Shown here: in pieces, positions 1 to 8,556 of the stretch
How positions within the stretch are numbered: the first letter of the stretch is position 1
How the letters are laid out: every line of letters starts with the position of its first letter
Source: JACJXW01 sp964418125
GTDB taxonomy: Bacteria > Bacteroidota > Bacteroidia > Chitinophagales > Saprospiraceae
Direction: 5' to 3'
Length of the DNA: 64,000 nucleotides
Assembly (NCBI GenBank): GCA_964418125.1
Contig: CAYQKY010000004.1
Location: 62,001-126,000 of the forward strand
Translations under genes and position numbers: made by a program
Notes under the pieces: model-generated
Seen by the model: only the letters and a program-made list of their open reading frames with translations
The model's database searches: none
What the model was told of the DNA's origin: nothing

Positions 1-273
1 TTGCTGGCCTTTAGCCTGATGCGCCTGAAACGCGTGGAGGCCGACGAGCACTACTTCTACGTGACCAACTATTTTAAAACGGCGCGTTACCCCTTTCACA
101 ACATCGAACAGGTGGTGGAGAGCAAATTCTTTTTATTCCGTACTGCAACCATAATTTTCAAAGAGCCGGGTATTTTTGGCAAGCGCGTCTTCTTCATCCC
201 CAGCAACTACAGGTTCCGGGAGTTCTGGGAAATGCGGCCGGAGCTGAAGGAGCAGCTGCTGGTGGAGATCTGA
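1..273 (+). CDS. C-terminal part of small PH-like/hypothetical protein (5' cut by window)
   Basis: An open frame enters from the left edge and stops with TGA at 271-273. The visible 90 residues have alternating hydrophobic and charged stretches (motifs such as YVTNYF, RYPFHNIEQV and EPGIFGKRVFF) suggesting several beta strands, as in small bacterial PH-like domains of membrane-associated proteins. That fold is inference from the pattern only. The TTG at position 1 is unlikely to be the true start, and a membrane segment probably lies upstream of the window. It converges on porX, separated by a word-type inverted repeat. Confidence 0.6.
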   Translation: MLAFSLMRLKRVEADEHYFYVTNYFKTARYPFHNIEQVVESKFFLFRTATIIFKEPGIFGKRVFFIPSNYRFREFWEMRPELKEQLLVEI

Positions 274-420
274 ATGGTTGGATGGTTATATTGCTGGATT
301 GTTGTATGGCTATATTGTTAGGCTGTATGTGGCTGTGGGGCTAGGCGTCTATCATAAAAATGAGGATTACACCCCAATAAAGGAATTCAGCCATCTAACA
401 ATATAACCATCTAACCATCC
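274..420. repeat. Word-type imperfect inverted repeat between convergent genes
   Basis: The gap between two convergent genes is filled by short recurring words. The left arm carries GGTTGGATGGTTATATTG and GGATTGTTG; the right arm (about 391-420) carries the reverse complement (AACAATATAACCATC, TAACCATCC). The RNA from either strand could form a long hairpin, so it may serve as a bidirectional terminator. No run of U follows, so termination is inference. The same words recur near 16.1, 52.3 and 53.4 kb. Confidence 0.7.
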
Positions 421-1974
421 CTACCTCGCCCTCAACCTCACCACCGGGCAGATCATCTCTTCCAGTGAGATGCCTCCGTGCTGGAAAGTATTCCGGTAGT
501 AGTTGTTGTAATAGTTGTAGTTATTCGGGTAGAGGAAGAATTTGTCTTCCTTGGCAAAGATGAAGGTCGAGCTTACGTTGGGGCGGGGTAGTAGGGCGTC
601 CTTGGGGTCCCGTACATCGAGCACATCGCGGCGTTCGTACTGCAGGTTGCGGCCCACCTTGTAGCGCAGGTTGGTGGTCGTCTCGCGGTCGCCCACCACC
701 TTGGAGGGGGTGTTGACGCGGATGGTGCCGTGGTCGGTGGTCACGAAGAGCTGAACGCCCCGTTCGGTGGCGCGTTGCAGGGCCTGCCAGAGCGGAGAGT
801 TCTCGAACCAGGAGCGGGTCAGGGAGCGATAGGCCTTTTCGTCGCCGGCCAGTTCTTTGAGGACTTCCATTTCCGTGCGGGCGTGCGACAGCATGTCAAT
901 GAAGTTGTAAACGATAACGGTGAGGTCGTTTTGCAGGTAGTTGAGGATGTTGTCCTGTACCTGTTTGGCATGGTTGACGTTGGTAACTTTCACATAATCG
1001 AAGCGGATATCCTTTCGGAAGGTACGGCCGACATTTTCCGTCAGCAGCTCGTGCTCATACAGGTTCTTTCCTCCTTCATCATTATCGTTCTTCCACCACT
1101 GAGGATAGTGTTTTTCGATCTCGGCGGGCATCATGCCGGCAAAGATGGCATTCCGGCTATACTGAGTGGAAGTAGGCAGTATGCTGTAAAAGAAATCTTC
1201 ATCTTCCACCCGGTAGAGTTCGGTAAGGATGGGCTCGATCATTTTCCACTGATCGTAGCGCAGGTTGTCGAGCAACAACAAGACGGTCGGCGCCTGGTCA
1301 TCCAGCTGGGGAAATATTTTTGAGCGCAGCAGGTTGTTCGACATAACAGGGCCGGAGCCATGCTGCACCCAGTTGAGGTAATTCTTGGTGACATACCTGG
1401 AAAACTCTGCATTGGCCTCACTTTTCTGCGAAGAAAGGATGTCGCTCATTCCCACGGAGTTCGAATCATCGATCTTTATTTCCCAACCGATGATCTTGCG
1501 GTAGACGTCGACCCACTCCTCGTAATCCAGCCCGCTGTTAATCTGCATAAAGATCTGGCGGAATTCCTGCTGGTAGTCGGAGGAGGTCTTTTCCCGCACC
1601 AGCCGTTTATTATCGATGATCTTTTTGAGGGTCAGCAGGATCTGGTTTGGGTTGACCGGTTTGATGAGGTAATCGGTGATCTGGGAACCGAGAGCTTCCT
1701 CCATAACGTTTTCCGCCTCGTTTTTGGTGATCATTACCACCGGCAGATGGGGTTTCTGGCTCTTGATCTTGGAGAGGGTTTCCAGTCCGGTGATCCCGGG
1801 CATACTTTCGTCGAGGAAGACGACGTCGATGTCTCCGTTGGTTTCGCATTCCTCCAGGGCATCATGCCCGTTGGTAACGGTAATGACGTCATACCCTTTC
1901 TTTTCGAGGAACATCAGCTGGGGTTTGAGCAGGTCAATCTCATCATCTGCCCATAGAATTGTAATTTTATCCAT
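421..1974 (-). CDS. porX: PorX-like response regulator with PglZ/alkaline-phosphatase-superfamily effector
   Basis: The 517-residue protein has an N-terminal CheY-type receiver (about 1-120) with acidic pair D10/D11, phospho-acceptor D55 (FLDESMPG) and the conserved Lys in DYLIKPV. A linker leads to a PglZ domain (about 225-510) with LLLLDNLRYDQW and the metal-binding VTTDHGT motif. This receiver-PglZ layout is that of PorX, the Bacteroidota regulator of T9SS genes, which works with the kinase PorY and an ECF sigma factor; PorX has been reported to be a metal-dependent phosphodiesterase. No PorY lies next to it, so the partner must be elsewhere. The ATG start puts the receiver at the very N-terminus, as in the family. 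It is divergent from the HD-domain gene. Confidence 0.92.
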   Translation of the reverse strand: MDKITILWADDEIDLLKPQLMFLEKKGYDVITVTNGHDALEECETNGDIDVVFLDESMPGITGLETLSKIKSQKPHLPVVMITKNEAENVMEEALGSQITDYLIKPVNPNQILLTLKKIIDNKRLVREKTSSDYQQEFRQIFMQINSGLDYEEWVDVYRKIIGWEIKIDDSNSVGMSDILSSQKSEANAEFSRYVTKNYLNWVQHGSGPVMSNNLLRSKIFPQLDDQAPTVLLLLDNLRYDQWKMIEPILTELYRVEDEDFFYSILPTSTQYSRNAIFAGMMPAEIEKHYPQWWKNDNDEGGKNLYEHELLTENVGRTFRKDIRFDYVKVTNVNHAKQVQDNILNYLQNDLTVIVYNFIDMLSHARTEMEVLKELAGDEKAYRSLTRSWFENSPLWQALQRATERGVQLFVTTDHGTIRVNTPSKVVGDRETTTNLRYKVGRNLQYERRDVLDVRDPKDALLPRPNVSSTFIFAKEDKFFLYPNNYNYYNNYYRNTFQHGGISLEEMICPVVRLRAR

Positions 1975-2170
1975 CAGGTTTTTTTGTTTTTATGCTCAGT
2001 CGGGGTGCAACCCGGCTTTAATAATACACTTTTCAGCTCATTTATTGCCTCAGGCCCAAAGTTGTGGAATATATTGAATTATCGGGGAAAGCAACAATTT
2101 ATTTCTCGAATGTTATATAGATAAACCCATAAGGGCTCCCCTCAGTTCTCCTGAGGAGAAAAGTACAGAA

Positions 2171-3388
2171 ATGAAAAACAAGAAAATACTCAACGACCCG
2201 GTCTACGGGTTTATCGGCATCCCGCACGGCATCATTTTCAGCCTGATCGAACACCCGTTTTTTCAGCGGTTGCGCCGCATCAAGCAGACCAGCCTGACCC
2301 ACCTGGTCTATCCGGGCGCTTTACATACCCGTTTTCACCACGCCATCGGCGCCCTGCACCTGATGCAGCAGGCCATAGAAGTGCTTCGCTCCAAAGACGT
2401 GGACATTACCGCGGAAGAAGCGCAGGGCGCCTGCATCGCCATCCTGCTGCACGATATTGGCCACGGCCCTTTTTCGCATACGCTGGAGCATACCCTGTTC
2501 AAGGGCGTCACGCATGAAGAACTGTCCCTGCTGTTTATGGAAAGCCTCAATGAAGTGTTCGACGGACAGTTGTCACTGGCCATAGACATCTTCCGGGGCG
2601 GCTACCCCAAATCTTTCCTTCATCAGCTCGTATCCGGGCAACTGGATATGGACCGCATGGATTACCTCAACCGCGACAGTTTCTTCACCGGAGTCCACGA
2701 GGGGGTGATCGGTTATGACCGCATCATTAAGATGCTGGCGGTACGGGACGGAGAGCTGGTCGTGGAGGAGAAGGGCATCTATTCCATCGAAAAATTCCTC
2801 ATCGCCCGCCGCCTGATGTACTGGCAGGTGTATCTCCATAAGACGGTGCTTTCCGCTGAGCAGATGCTCATCGCCGCTCTCCTTCGCGCCAAGGCCCTGG
2901 CCCGGGAAGGACATCAGCTTCCGGCATCGGCGCCGCTGGCCTTCTTCCTCCGCAACGAACCCACGGGCGAAGATTTTGGAAAAGACAGGGATAGCCTGCT
3001 GGAAAAGTTTGCCCGGCTGGACGACTTCGATATCGTATCCGCCCTCAAGAACTGGATGGAGGCCGGCGATAAGCTGCTGGCCTTCCTGTCCTCCAGCATC
3101 ATCAACCGGCGCCTGTTCCGGCTGGAATTCAGCCATACGCCATTTGATGAAGCCTATGTCCGCGAGGTGCGCGGCCGCGTCCTCGAATGGAGTGGCCTGG
3201 AGGACTGGGCGCTCGATTATCTCTTCATCCAGGGCAAGGAATCGAACAGCGCCTACACCAAATCGAAGGATGAGATCGGGATATTGCACAAGAACGGCAA
3301 AGTCCTGCCCATGTCCCAGAGTACTGATTACGACCTGGAGTCGAGGGCCGTCACCAAATATTTTCTCTGCTACCCCAAAGTGATCTGA
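2171..3388 (+). CDS. HD-domain phosphohydrolase (dNTPase/SAMHD1-like family)
   Basis: A 405-residue soluble protein with a clear HD metal site: LHTRFHHAIG (His56/57), LLHDIGHGPFSH (His94-Asp95) and a later DMDRMDY Asp near residue 160. The spacing and the LIEHPFFQRLRRIKQ region are those of the HD family that includes dGTPases and SAMHD1-like proteins and is near-universal in Bacteroidota. The substrate cannot be read from sequence; nucleotide triphosphates are the likely class. It begins at an ATG preceded by a small CCTCAG/CTGAGG hairpin (about 2137-2158) in the porX-HD divergent gap. Confidence 0.85.
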   Translation: MKNKKILNDPVYGFIGIPHGIIFSLIEHPFFQRLRRIKQTSLTHLVYPGALHTRFHHAIGALHLMQQAIEVLRSKDVDITAEEAQGACIAILLHDIGHGPFSHTLEHTLFKGVTHEELSLLFMESLNEVFDGQLSLAIDIFRGGYPKSFLHQLVSGQLDMDRMDYLNRDSFFTGVHEGVIGYDRIIKMLAVRDGELVVEEKGIYSIEKFLIARRLMYWQVYLHKTVLSAEQMLIAALLRAKALAREGHQLPASAPLAFFLRNEPTGEDFGKDRDSLLEKFARLDDFDIVSALKNWMEAGDKLLAFLSSSIINRRLFRLEFSHTPFDEAYVREVRGRVLEWSGLEDWALDYLFIQGKESNSAYTKSKDEIGILHKNGKVLPMSQSTDYDLESRAVTKYFLCYPKVI

Positions 3389-3563
3389 AGGACATATTCT
3401 TCAATTATCAATAAAAAGGAGCTTGCCGGAAACTATTGGCCGCATTCGGGCATTACACTATTTCGGTATCAGGACGAAGGAGCTTTGTGGGGCGCCTGTG
3501 AAGCCTTTGCCCAATCACTCCTTCAGTCCTCCACGATAGAACGCCCTGAAAAAAAGTCGATCC

Positions 3564-4790
3564 ATGGTAAAACCATCAACGACGGTGGCCGAGCCGCCGG
3601 TAATAAACGAGAAGTTGCTGCTTCTCATATTGGCCGTAGTACAATTCACCCACATTCTGGATTTTATGATCATCATGCCGCTGGGGTCTCAGTTTATGCG
3701 GATCTTTGACATTTCCCCCCGGCAGTTCAGCCTGATCGTTTCCGCCTATGCGGGCAGTGCTTTTGTAATGGGCCTGTTCAGCGCCATGTTTATCGACCGT
3801 TTTGGGCGCAAGGATGCCCTTTTGCTGACCTACATAGGGTTTACGATTGGAACGGTCGCCTGTGCCATGGCGCCGGATTACTATTTTTTTCTGGCGGCGC
3901 GCAGCATCACCGGTGCCTTCGGCGGTATACTGGGAGCTCTGGTGCTCTCCATCATTGGGGATACCATTCCCCTCAAGCGCCGGGCCAGTGCCATGGGCAC
4001 GGTGATGACGGCTTTTTCAGTGGCTTCGGTCATTGGCGTTCCGGCGGGTATCTATCTGGCGGCGGAGTTTAGCTGGCGGGCTCCTTTTCTGACGGTGGCC
4101 GGCATCGCCCTGGTGTTCTCTTTCGGCATCTATTTTCTTCTGCCTCCTCTGCGCAGGCACCTGGAGGGTGGGCTGGTACAGCGCAACCCCCTACGGGTGA
4201 TGGGCAATATTTTCGGTGACCCCAACCAGCGCCGGGCCCTCTTTTTTACCATTATCCTGATGCTGGGGCACTTCACTATCATTCCCTTCATCGCGCCTTA
4301 TATGCAGCTCAATATTGGTTTTACGGACTATCAGGTCACCTACATCTACCTTATCGGTGGGATACTGACGGTTTTTCTGCTTCCTCTTTTCGGGCGGCTG
4401 GCCGACCGGCACGGGCATGCCAGGGTATTTACCTTTTCCAGCCTGTTCGCCCTAGGGTCCATTTTTGCCATTACCAACCTTCCGGCGGTGTCCATAGGGC
4501 TGGCGCTGTGCGCTACGTCCAGCTTTTTCGTCGTGGCCAGCGGCCGCAACGTCCCCGCCATGACGATGGTGACTTCTGTCGTTCGGCCCGAAAGCCGGGG
4601 GAGCTTCATGAGCGTCCGTTCTTCGGTACAGGAATTGGCGCTGGCCCTGTCCTCCGTTCTCGCCGGACTGATCATCACCGAGAATGGGGACGGCTCGCTG
4701 AGCAACTATCAGTATGTCGGTTATATCGCTATTGCTATGAGCCTGGTGGCGGTGGCGCTGGCCTGGCGGTTGAAGCTGGTGGATTCGTAG
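3564..4790 (+). CDS. MFS transporter
   Basis: A 408-residue integral membrane protein with about twelve hydrophobic segments. The loop after TM2 carries the MFS signature-like FIDRFGRKDALL (motif A type), and TM4-5 carry SVASVIGVPAGIYL, similar to motif C of drug:H+ antiporters. This supports a proton-coupled exporter of the arabinose/drug efflux type in the inner membrane, but the substrate is unknown. It stands alone between the HD gene and a small MIase-like gene. The ATG at 3564 gives a short cytoplasmic tail before TM1. A word-type inverted repeat follows the stop. Confidence 0.88.
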   Translation: MVKPSTTVAEPPVINEKLLLLILAVVQFTHILDFMIIMPLGSQFMRIFDISPRQFSLIVSAYAGSAFVMGLFSAMFIDRFGRKDALLLTYIGFTIGTVACAMAPDYYFFLAARSITGAFGGILGALVLSIIGDTIPLKRRASAMGTVMTAFSVASVIGVPAGIYLAAEFSWRAPFLTVAGIALVFSFGIYFLLPPLRRHLEGGLVQRNPLRVMGNIFGDPNQRRALFFTIILMLGHFTIIPFIAPYMQLNIGFTDYQVTYIYLIGGILTVFLLPLFGRLADRHGHARVFTFSSLFALGSIFAITNLPAVSIGLALCATSSFFVVASGRNVPAMTMVTSVVRPESRGSFMSVRSSVQELALALSSVLAGLIITENGDGSLSNYQYVGYIAIAMSLVAVALAWRLKLVDS

Positions 4791-4870
4791 GTTCGTGATT
4801 CGGGATTCGGGATTCGTGATTCGGAGATCGAGTTGACGATTCACGAATCCCGTATCCACGAATCCCGAAC
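4791..4870. repeat. Word-type inverted repeat (GATTCGTG family)
   Basis: Directly after the MFS stop the sequence repeats GATTCGTGATTCGGG-type words, and after a short loop it returns as CGAATCCCGTATCCACGAATCCCG, giving an imperfect hairpin with arms of about 30 nt. The same word family occurs at 48232-48300. No gene is present. Function unknown; possible transcript 3'-end. Confidence 0.7.
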
Positions 4871-5056
4871 ACCTTTGCCACTGCCCGACATTTTTCCGAT
4901 TTGGGCCACAAAAAAGCTGCAAAAGGAGGGAAATTTGTGCTAATTGCGCACGATTGGAAACAAAAACGTTCACAATCAGTACAAGCCCAGGAAAACCCGG
5001 GCAGGCTGCCGGGGTTGTTCATAAACCATATTGCTACTTTTCAAGTGCCGTAAAGC

Positions 5057-5362
5057 ATGTATACGCCAAACAACCAATTCATGGTCGACTTTACCCTTCC
5101 GGAGGAACTCTGCGAAGAGTTTGTCAACCTCATTCCCTACCAGCGGGCGGTGATTGACCGCTATCTCTCCGAAGGCAAGCTCATCAACTATGCCCTTTCC
5201 CTGGAAAATGCCAAAGTGTGGGCGGTTTTCAACGCCAATTCAGAAATGGAAGTGCGGGAAATGCTGATGGATTTTCCCCTTACCCGTTTCATGGAAGTTG
5301 AGGTCTGTATGCTGACTTCGTTTAACTCCTCAGAATTTGAACCTTCTTTTTCGTTGAATTAG
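5057..5362 (+). CDS. Small MIase/YciI-like alpha-beta barrel protein
   Basis: A 101-residue protein starting MYTPNNQFMVDFTLPE. The pattern of an N-terminal beta strand, an Arg-rich helix (LIPYQRAVIDRYL), a central strand with AKVWAVFNA, a helix with EMEVREML and a final strand resembles muconolactone-isomerase/YciI-type ferredoxin-like domains. The catalytic role is not evident. A near-consensus promoter box TACTTTTC lies about 20 nt upstream. It has no obvious pathway partners here; the next gene is an alpha/beta hydrolase 74 nt downstream and may be co-transcribed. Confidence 0.72.
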   Translation: MYTPNNQFMVDFTLPEELCEEFVNLIPYQRAVIDRYLSEGKLINYALSLENAKVWAVFNANSEMEVREMLMDFPLTRFMEVEVCMLTSFNSSEFEPSFSLN

Positions 5363-5436
5363 CCTTGGCAATAACTCTTCTTCGGTTTTGCGCATCCAAA
5401 AATTCTCCCTAGGTTAAGGCGTCCAAAAGCTATATC

Positions 5437-6294
5437 ATGGAGATCACTAAAGATGTTCAACTTACCGGGGCGGAAGGGCGCCCTTTTCTGCTTGATGTGT
5501 ATTACGAAAAAGACGGGAGGGCAAAGCCGGTGGTTCTTTTTGCCCATGGCTTCAAGGGGTTCAAGGACTGGGGGGTCTGGGGCCTGATCGCAAGGGAATT
5601 TGCGGCCAGTGGCTTCGTTTTCATCAAATTCAACTTCTCTCACAATGGCACAACGCTGGCCAATCCTCAGGAATTCGGGGACCTGGAAGCCTTTGGCCGC
5701 AACAATTACAGCAAGGAACTGGCCGACCTGGAGGCGGTAATGCAATGGCTGCACAGCGGCCGCAACGAAATACCCGCCGCCGAAGCCAGCCTGGAAAACA
5801 TTTACCTCATCGGCCACAGCCGGGGAGGGGCTACCTGCGCCATCAAAGCTGCACAGGACGTACGCATAAAGGCGCTCATCACCTGGGCGGCGGTCAGCAG
5901 CCTGGACTATGGCTGGCAGGACCCCAAGCTCATGAATGATTGGGAGAGCCGGGGGGTGTATCACGTGATCAACGGCCGCACCGGCCAGCGGATGCCCATT
6001 TACTATCAAATGTACCGGGACTTCATGGCCAAAAGAGAGGCACTGGATGTAGAACAGGCTGTCCGGAGCATGGAAAAGCCCCTGCTGATCGTTCACGGCT
6101 CGGAAGACCCCTCCGTACCGGCGGAAGCCGCGCGGAGGCTGCACGCCTGGAGTCCCGGTTCGGAATTGCACATCATCGAAGGAGGCAACCACGTTTTCGG
6201 GGGCAGCCATCCCTACGAGGCGGAGGCCCTGCCGGAGCAGGCCCGGGAACTGGTGGAAACCAGCGTTCAGTTCCTGAAAAATTTGCGGAAATAA
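5437..6294 (+). CDS. Alpha/beta hydrolase (dienelactone hydrolase/esterase-like)
   Basis: A 285-residue cytoplasmic hydrolase with the complete triad: nucleophile S128 in GHSRGG, acid D224 in HGSEDP, and H252 in EGGNHVFGG. The HGF at residues 37-39 supplies the oxyanion-hole region. An insertion between strand 6 and the acid strand (about 155-205) forms the lid. The fold supports an ester or thioester hydrolase or peptidase-like activity; the substrate is unknown. The stop codon abuts an A-run and GC stem at 6293-6332 whose U-tract faces the other strand. Confidence 0.85.
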   Translation: MEITKDVQLTGAEGRPFLLDVYYEKDGRAKPVVLFAHGFKGFKDWGVWGLIAREFAASGFVFIKFNFSHNGTTLANPQEFGDLEAFGRNNYSKELADLEAVMQWLHSGRNEIPAAEASLENIYLIGHSRGGATCAIKAAQDVRIKALITWAAVSSLDYGWQDPKLMNDWESRGVYHVINGRTGQRMPIYYQMYRDFMAKREALDVEQAVRSMEKPLLIVHGSEDPSVPAEAARRLHAWSPGSELHIIEGGNHVFGGSHPYEAEALPEQARELVETSVQFLKNLRK

Positions 6295-6332
6295 AAAAAG
6301 CCCGATTCCATTTGTGCGGGGGTGGAACGGGC
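6293..6332 (-). terminator. Intrinsic terminator pointing to the minus strand
   Basis: The stem GCCCGATTCCA/TGGAACGGGC encloses about 12 nt and is flanked at its left by AAAAAAA. Read on the minus strand this is a stem followed by seven U residues, an intrinsic terminator. On the plus strand, where the adjacent hydrolase gene ends, there is no U-tract. No minus-strand gene is visible upstream of it, which suggests an unannotated minus-strand transcript. Confidence 0.6.
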
Positions 6333-6794
6333 AGGGGTAAGAGAACGAATCAGGAGTTGTACAAGGTTGATCGGGGTTGTAAAACGGGCCATGAAGCGAG
6401 CGCGAACGCTCTGCTCCATGTCCTGGCTAATTGGGGTTTGGTTTTCAAAAACAATTGAGTGTTTTGGGATAATACAGGGTTATGGGGGTATAAGCCATTT
6501 ACCCTGGCTTTGGTTGTCAAACGAGAAAATCGGTTTTATGGGTTTGATGGATGTTTTTCCCGGTTGCGTTATTAAGAGTGATATGGGAAGAAAATTCCAC
6601 AACTTTTTTTGAGAAAAAACGCATTTTTTTTATTCACATTCAATAATTTTTGATTGTCAGCTTGTTTTCATGGTTTTTTTGCTGGAGGCTAAAAGCCAAA
6701 TAATTATAATAGTTACTTATGCTTTGTAATTTTTGGTAATTTTAACCGCTCGTATCCAATGGGTTTCTCTGTTAACCAAAATTAAAAAGATTAG
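6295..6794. other. 500-bp gap without a convincing gene; possible minus-strand sRNA
   Basis: The gap is A/T-rich on its right half. It holds the minus-facing terminator and a strong hairpin at about 6390-6420 (GAGCG-CGAA-CGCTC core extended by CATG pairing). Together they would form the 3' half of a structured minus-strand RNA of roughly 130 nt. A 96-codon plus-strand frame here has no recognisable features and I do not call it. No clean TAnnTTTG promoter was found on the minus strand. Confidence 0.4.
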
Positions 6795-7784
6795 GTGTTA
6801 ACCCTGTTTCGGACCAATCAGCTTCTGGCGAGTATCCTGCTCGTCTTCTACATTGCTCTGGTGAGAGCCTCTGTGTGGCTGGTCCCTGCCACCTGGGAAC
6901 CTTCCGGTTACGGCCCGATGTCAGAATGGGTTTACAGCCGTATCGGTTATGCAGGACAAACCGCGGATATTGTGGCTATGGCCCTGCTGTTGTTGCATGC
7001 TTTTTTTCTCAACTACTTCATCAGTGAGCACCGGCTGGCCAGTGAGGTGAGCCTTTTCCCCGGCCTGTTTTACATTCTGGTAAGCAGCATGCTGCCTGAA
7101 TTCCTGCACCTGTCGCCTCTCCTCATGGCGAACACATTTTTCCTCATCGTACTGGCCGAGGCCTTTGCTACCTATAAGAGGGTCGACTGTGCCGACCGCA
7201 TATTCAATATTGGTTTCTGGACGGGGGTAGGGTCCTTGTTTTATCCTTCCTATCTTTTCCTGGCCGTTGTGGGCTTTGTCGGGCTGAATATCCTGAGGGC
7301 ATTCAAGTTTCGTGAACGCCTGATGATGCTGACCGGCCTGCTGACACCCTATATTCTCCTTTCCGTGTATTATTTCTGGACGGGCGAGTTTTGGGTGTTC
7401 TGGCTGGAACGCGTGCCGGCAAGTTTTGCCTTCCTGGATTTTATGCCCACTCCCAACTGGCAGGTATTCCGTGGCCTGGCCATTTTCGGGATACTCATCC
7501 TGGTTGTGTTGTTCAGCTACCGGTCCTATTTGTTCAAACAAACGATGCAGGTACAGCGCAAGGTCAATATTCTGTTCTGGGGACTGCTGGCTACTGCCTT
7601 AACCTTGCTGGGGCAGGCGGATATCGGGATCGGGCACCTGATGGTGACGGCTGTCCCTATCGGCATCATGTTATCCTTCAACTTCATCCGATTGCCCAAC
7701 CGCATGGCGGAGGTCATCCACCTGCTCGTAGTGGTGGTTGTGTTGTTCCTGCAGTTTCGCCATTGGCTGGCGCCGGCGATTTAA
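6795..7784 (+). CDS. DUF6427-type integral membrane protein
   Basis: A 329-residue protein with about eight to ten hydrophobic helices and few loops, beginning MLTLFRTNQLLASILL, which is the typical opening of the Bacteroidota-specific DUF6427 family. It contains no enzyme motif that I recognise. The start codon is GTG at 6795, chosen because the family motif begins there and no ATG precedes it in frame. Function unknown; an inner-membrane role in envelope biogenesis is only a guess. It is followed closely by thiol-disulfide genes. Confidence 0.78.
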   Translation: MLTLFRTNQLLASILLVFYIALVRASVWLVPATWEPSGYGPMSEWVYSRIGYAGQTADIVAMALLLLHAFFLNYFISEHRLASEVSLFPGLFYILVSSMLPEFLHLSPLLMANTFFLIVLAEAFATYKRVDCADRIFNIGFWTGVGSLFYPSYLFLAVVGFVGLNILRAFKFRERLMMLTGLLTPYILLSVYYFWTGEFWVFWLERVPASFAFLDFMPTPNWQVFRGLAIFGILILVVLFSYRSYLFKQTMQVQRKVNILFWGLLATALTLLGQADIGIGHLMVTAVPIGIMLSFNFIRLPNRMAEVIHLLVVVVVLFLQFRHWLAPAI

Positions 7785-7842
7785 AAACTGTTAATCTTTT
7801 ATTATTGTCTCTCTCTCAAATGTCCGGAAACGGTAATAACCG

Positions 7843-7850
7843 TATTTTTG
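7843..7850 (+). promoter_or_regulatory. -7 promoter box TATTTTTG close to start codon
   Basis: TATTTTTG fits the Bacteroidota -7 consensus TAnnTTTG and ends 12 nt before the ATG at 7863, so the transcript would have a very short leader. The -33 TTTG element is not clear. Confidence 0.45.
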
Positions 7851-7862
7851 AGGCATAAAAAA

Positions 7863-8327
7863 ATGAATACAGTGAAGAAGTTTTGTACCCTCCTGTTTCT
7901 GTCATTTGTCGTCCAGGCGGCCGGAGCTCAGGCCATTGAATCTCCCGTCAGGTGGTCGTACGCTGTAAAGGAGGCCGGAGAGGGCCAGTTCGGCCTTGTC
8001 ATTACCGCTGACATTGCCCCGGGCTGGTATCTTTATTCTCAGCATCTGGGAGAGGACGGCCCCATACCGACGAGGATCAGCTTCAACGAAAACGATAATT
8101 ACGAATTGCTGGGAGAAACCAAAGAGGCGGGAGAGAAGGTTGAAGGCATGGATGCCCTGTTCGATATGTATATCGTAAAATTTAAAAAACAGGCCACCTT
8201 TACCCAGCGGATCCGGGCAGGGGAGGGGCTGGAAGAGGTATCCGGGTATATAGAGTTCATGACCTGTGATGAGGAAAAATGCCTGCCGCCGACCGAGCAG
8301 GAATTCACCTTTTCTTTTCGGAAATAG
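7863..8327 (+). CDS. Exported single DsbD-alpha-like domain protein
   Basis: The 154-residue protein starts at ATG 7863, giving a signal peptide MNTVKKFCTLLFLSFVVQAA followed by AQA. The rest is one domain that opens PVRWSYAV and ends with a FMTCDEEKCLPPTEQEF motif. The C-x4-C pair is the hallmark of the N-terminal periplasmic domain of DsbD (PF11412-like). It is closely similar to the two N-terminal domains of the DsbD-like protein encoded 230 bp downstream, so it is a stand-alone paralogue that could take electrons from DsbD or act as an alternative adaptor. A TTG five codons upstream is a less likely start because it would extend the signal peptide with charged residues. Confidence 0.82.
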   Translation: MNTVKKFCTLLFLSFVVQAAGAQAIESPVRWSYAVKEAGEGQFGLVITADIAPGWYLYSQHLGEDGPIPTRISFNENDNYELLGETKEAGEKVEGMDALFDMYIVKFKKQATFTQRIRAGEGLEEVSGYIEFMTCDEEKCLPPTEQEFTFSFRK

Positions 8328-8556
8328 ATGAAACTTACCGGGAGAAGCGGCGTATCGCCGCTGTGTGACTGAGGTTACGTTCTGCATCCGAAAATTGATT
8401 TTTCTTTGTCGGCGAAGGGGATGGCCCGGCTTTTGCCCCTCTCAGGCGATTGATTAAAACCTGCCCCCCTAATGCTTTGATTGTATTTACTTTATATAGC
8501 TCTTTTATCCAACTGAAACGTTTGGCGAGCTGTTATTAATTGCAAAGTTTTCGAAC
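8328..8556. other. Gap with small hairpin, no gene
   Basis: Twenty nucleotides after the stop, AGCGGCG-TAT-CGCCGCT (8346-8362) forms a perfect 7-bp hairpin without a U-run. The remainder is A/T-rich and probably holds the promoter of the downstream DsbD gene, but I could not find a consensus box. Confidence 0.4.

Noticed and set aside
1465..1480. GAGTTCGAATC as a tRNA T-arm
   Set aside because: It is within the porX coding sequence with no acceptor or anticodon stem around it; no tRNA or rRNA gene was seen in the window.
6322..6612. 96-codon plus-strand frame in the gap before the DUF6427 gene
   Set aside because: No domain or plausible start context, and it overlaps a structured, A/T-rich non-coding stretch and a terminator.
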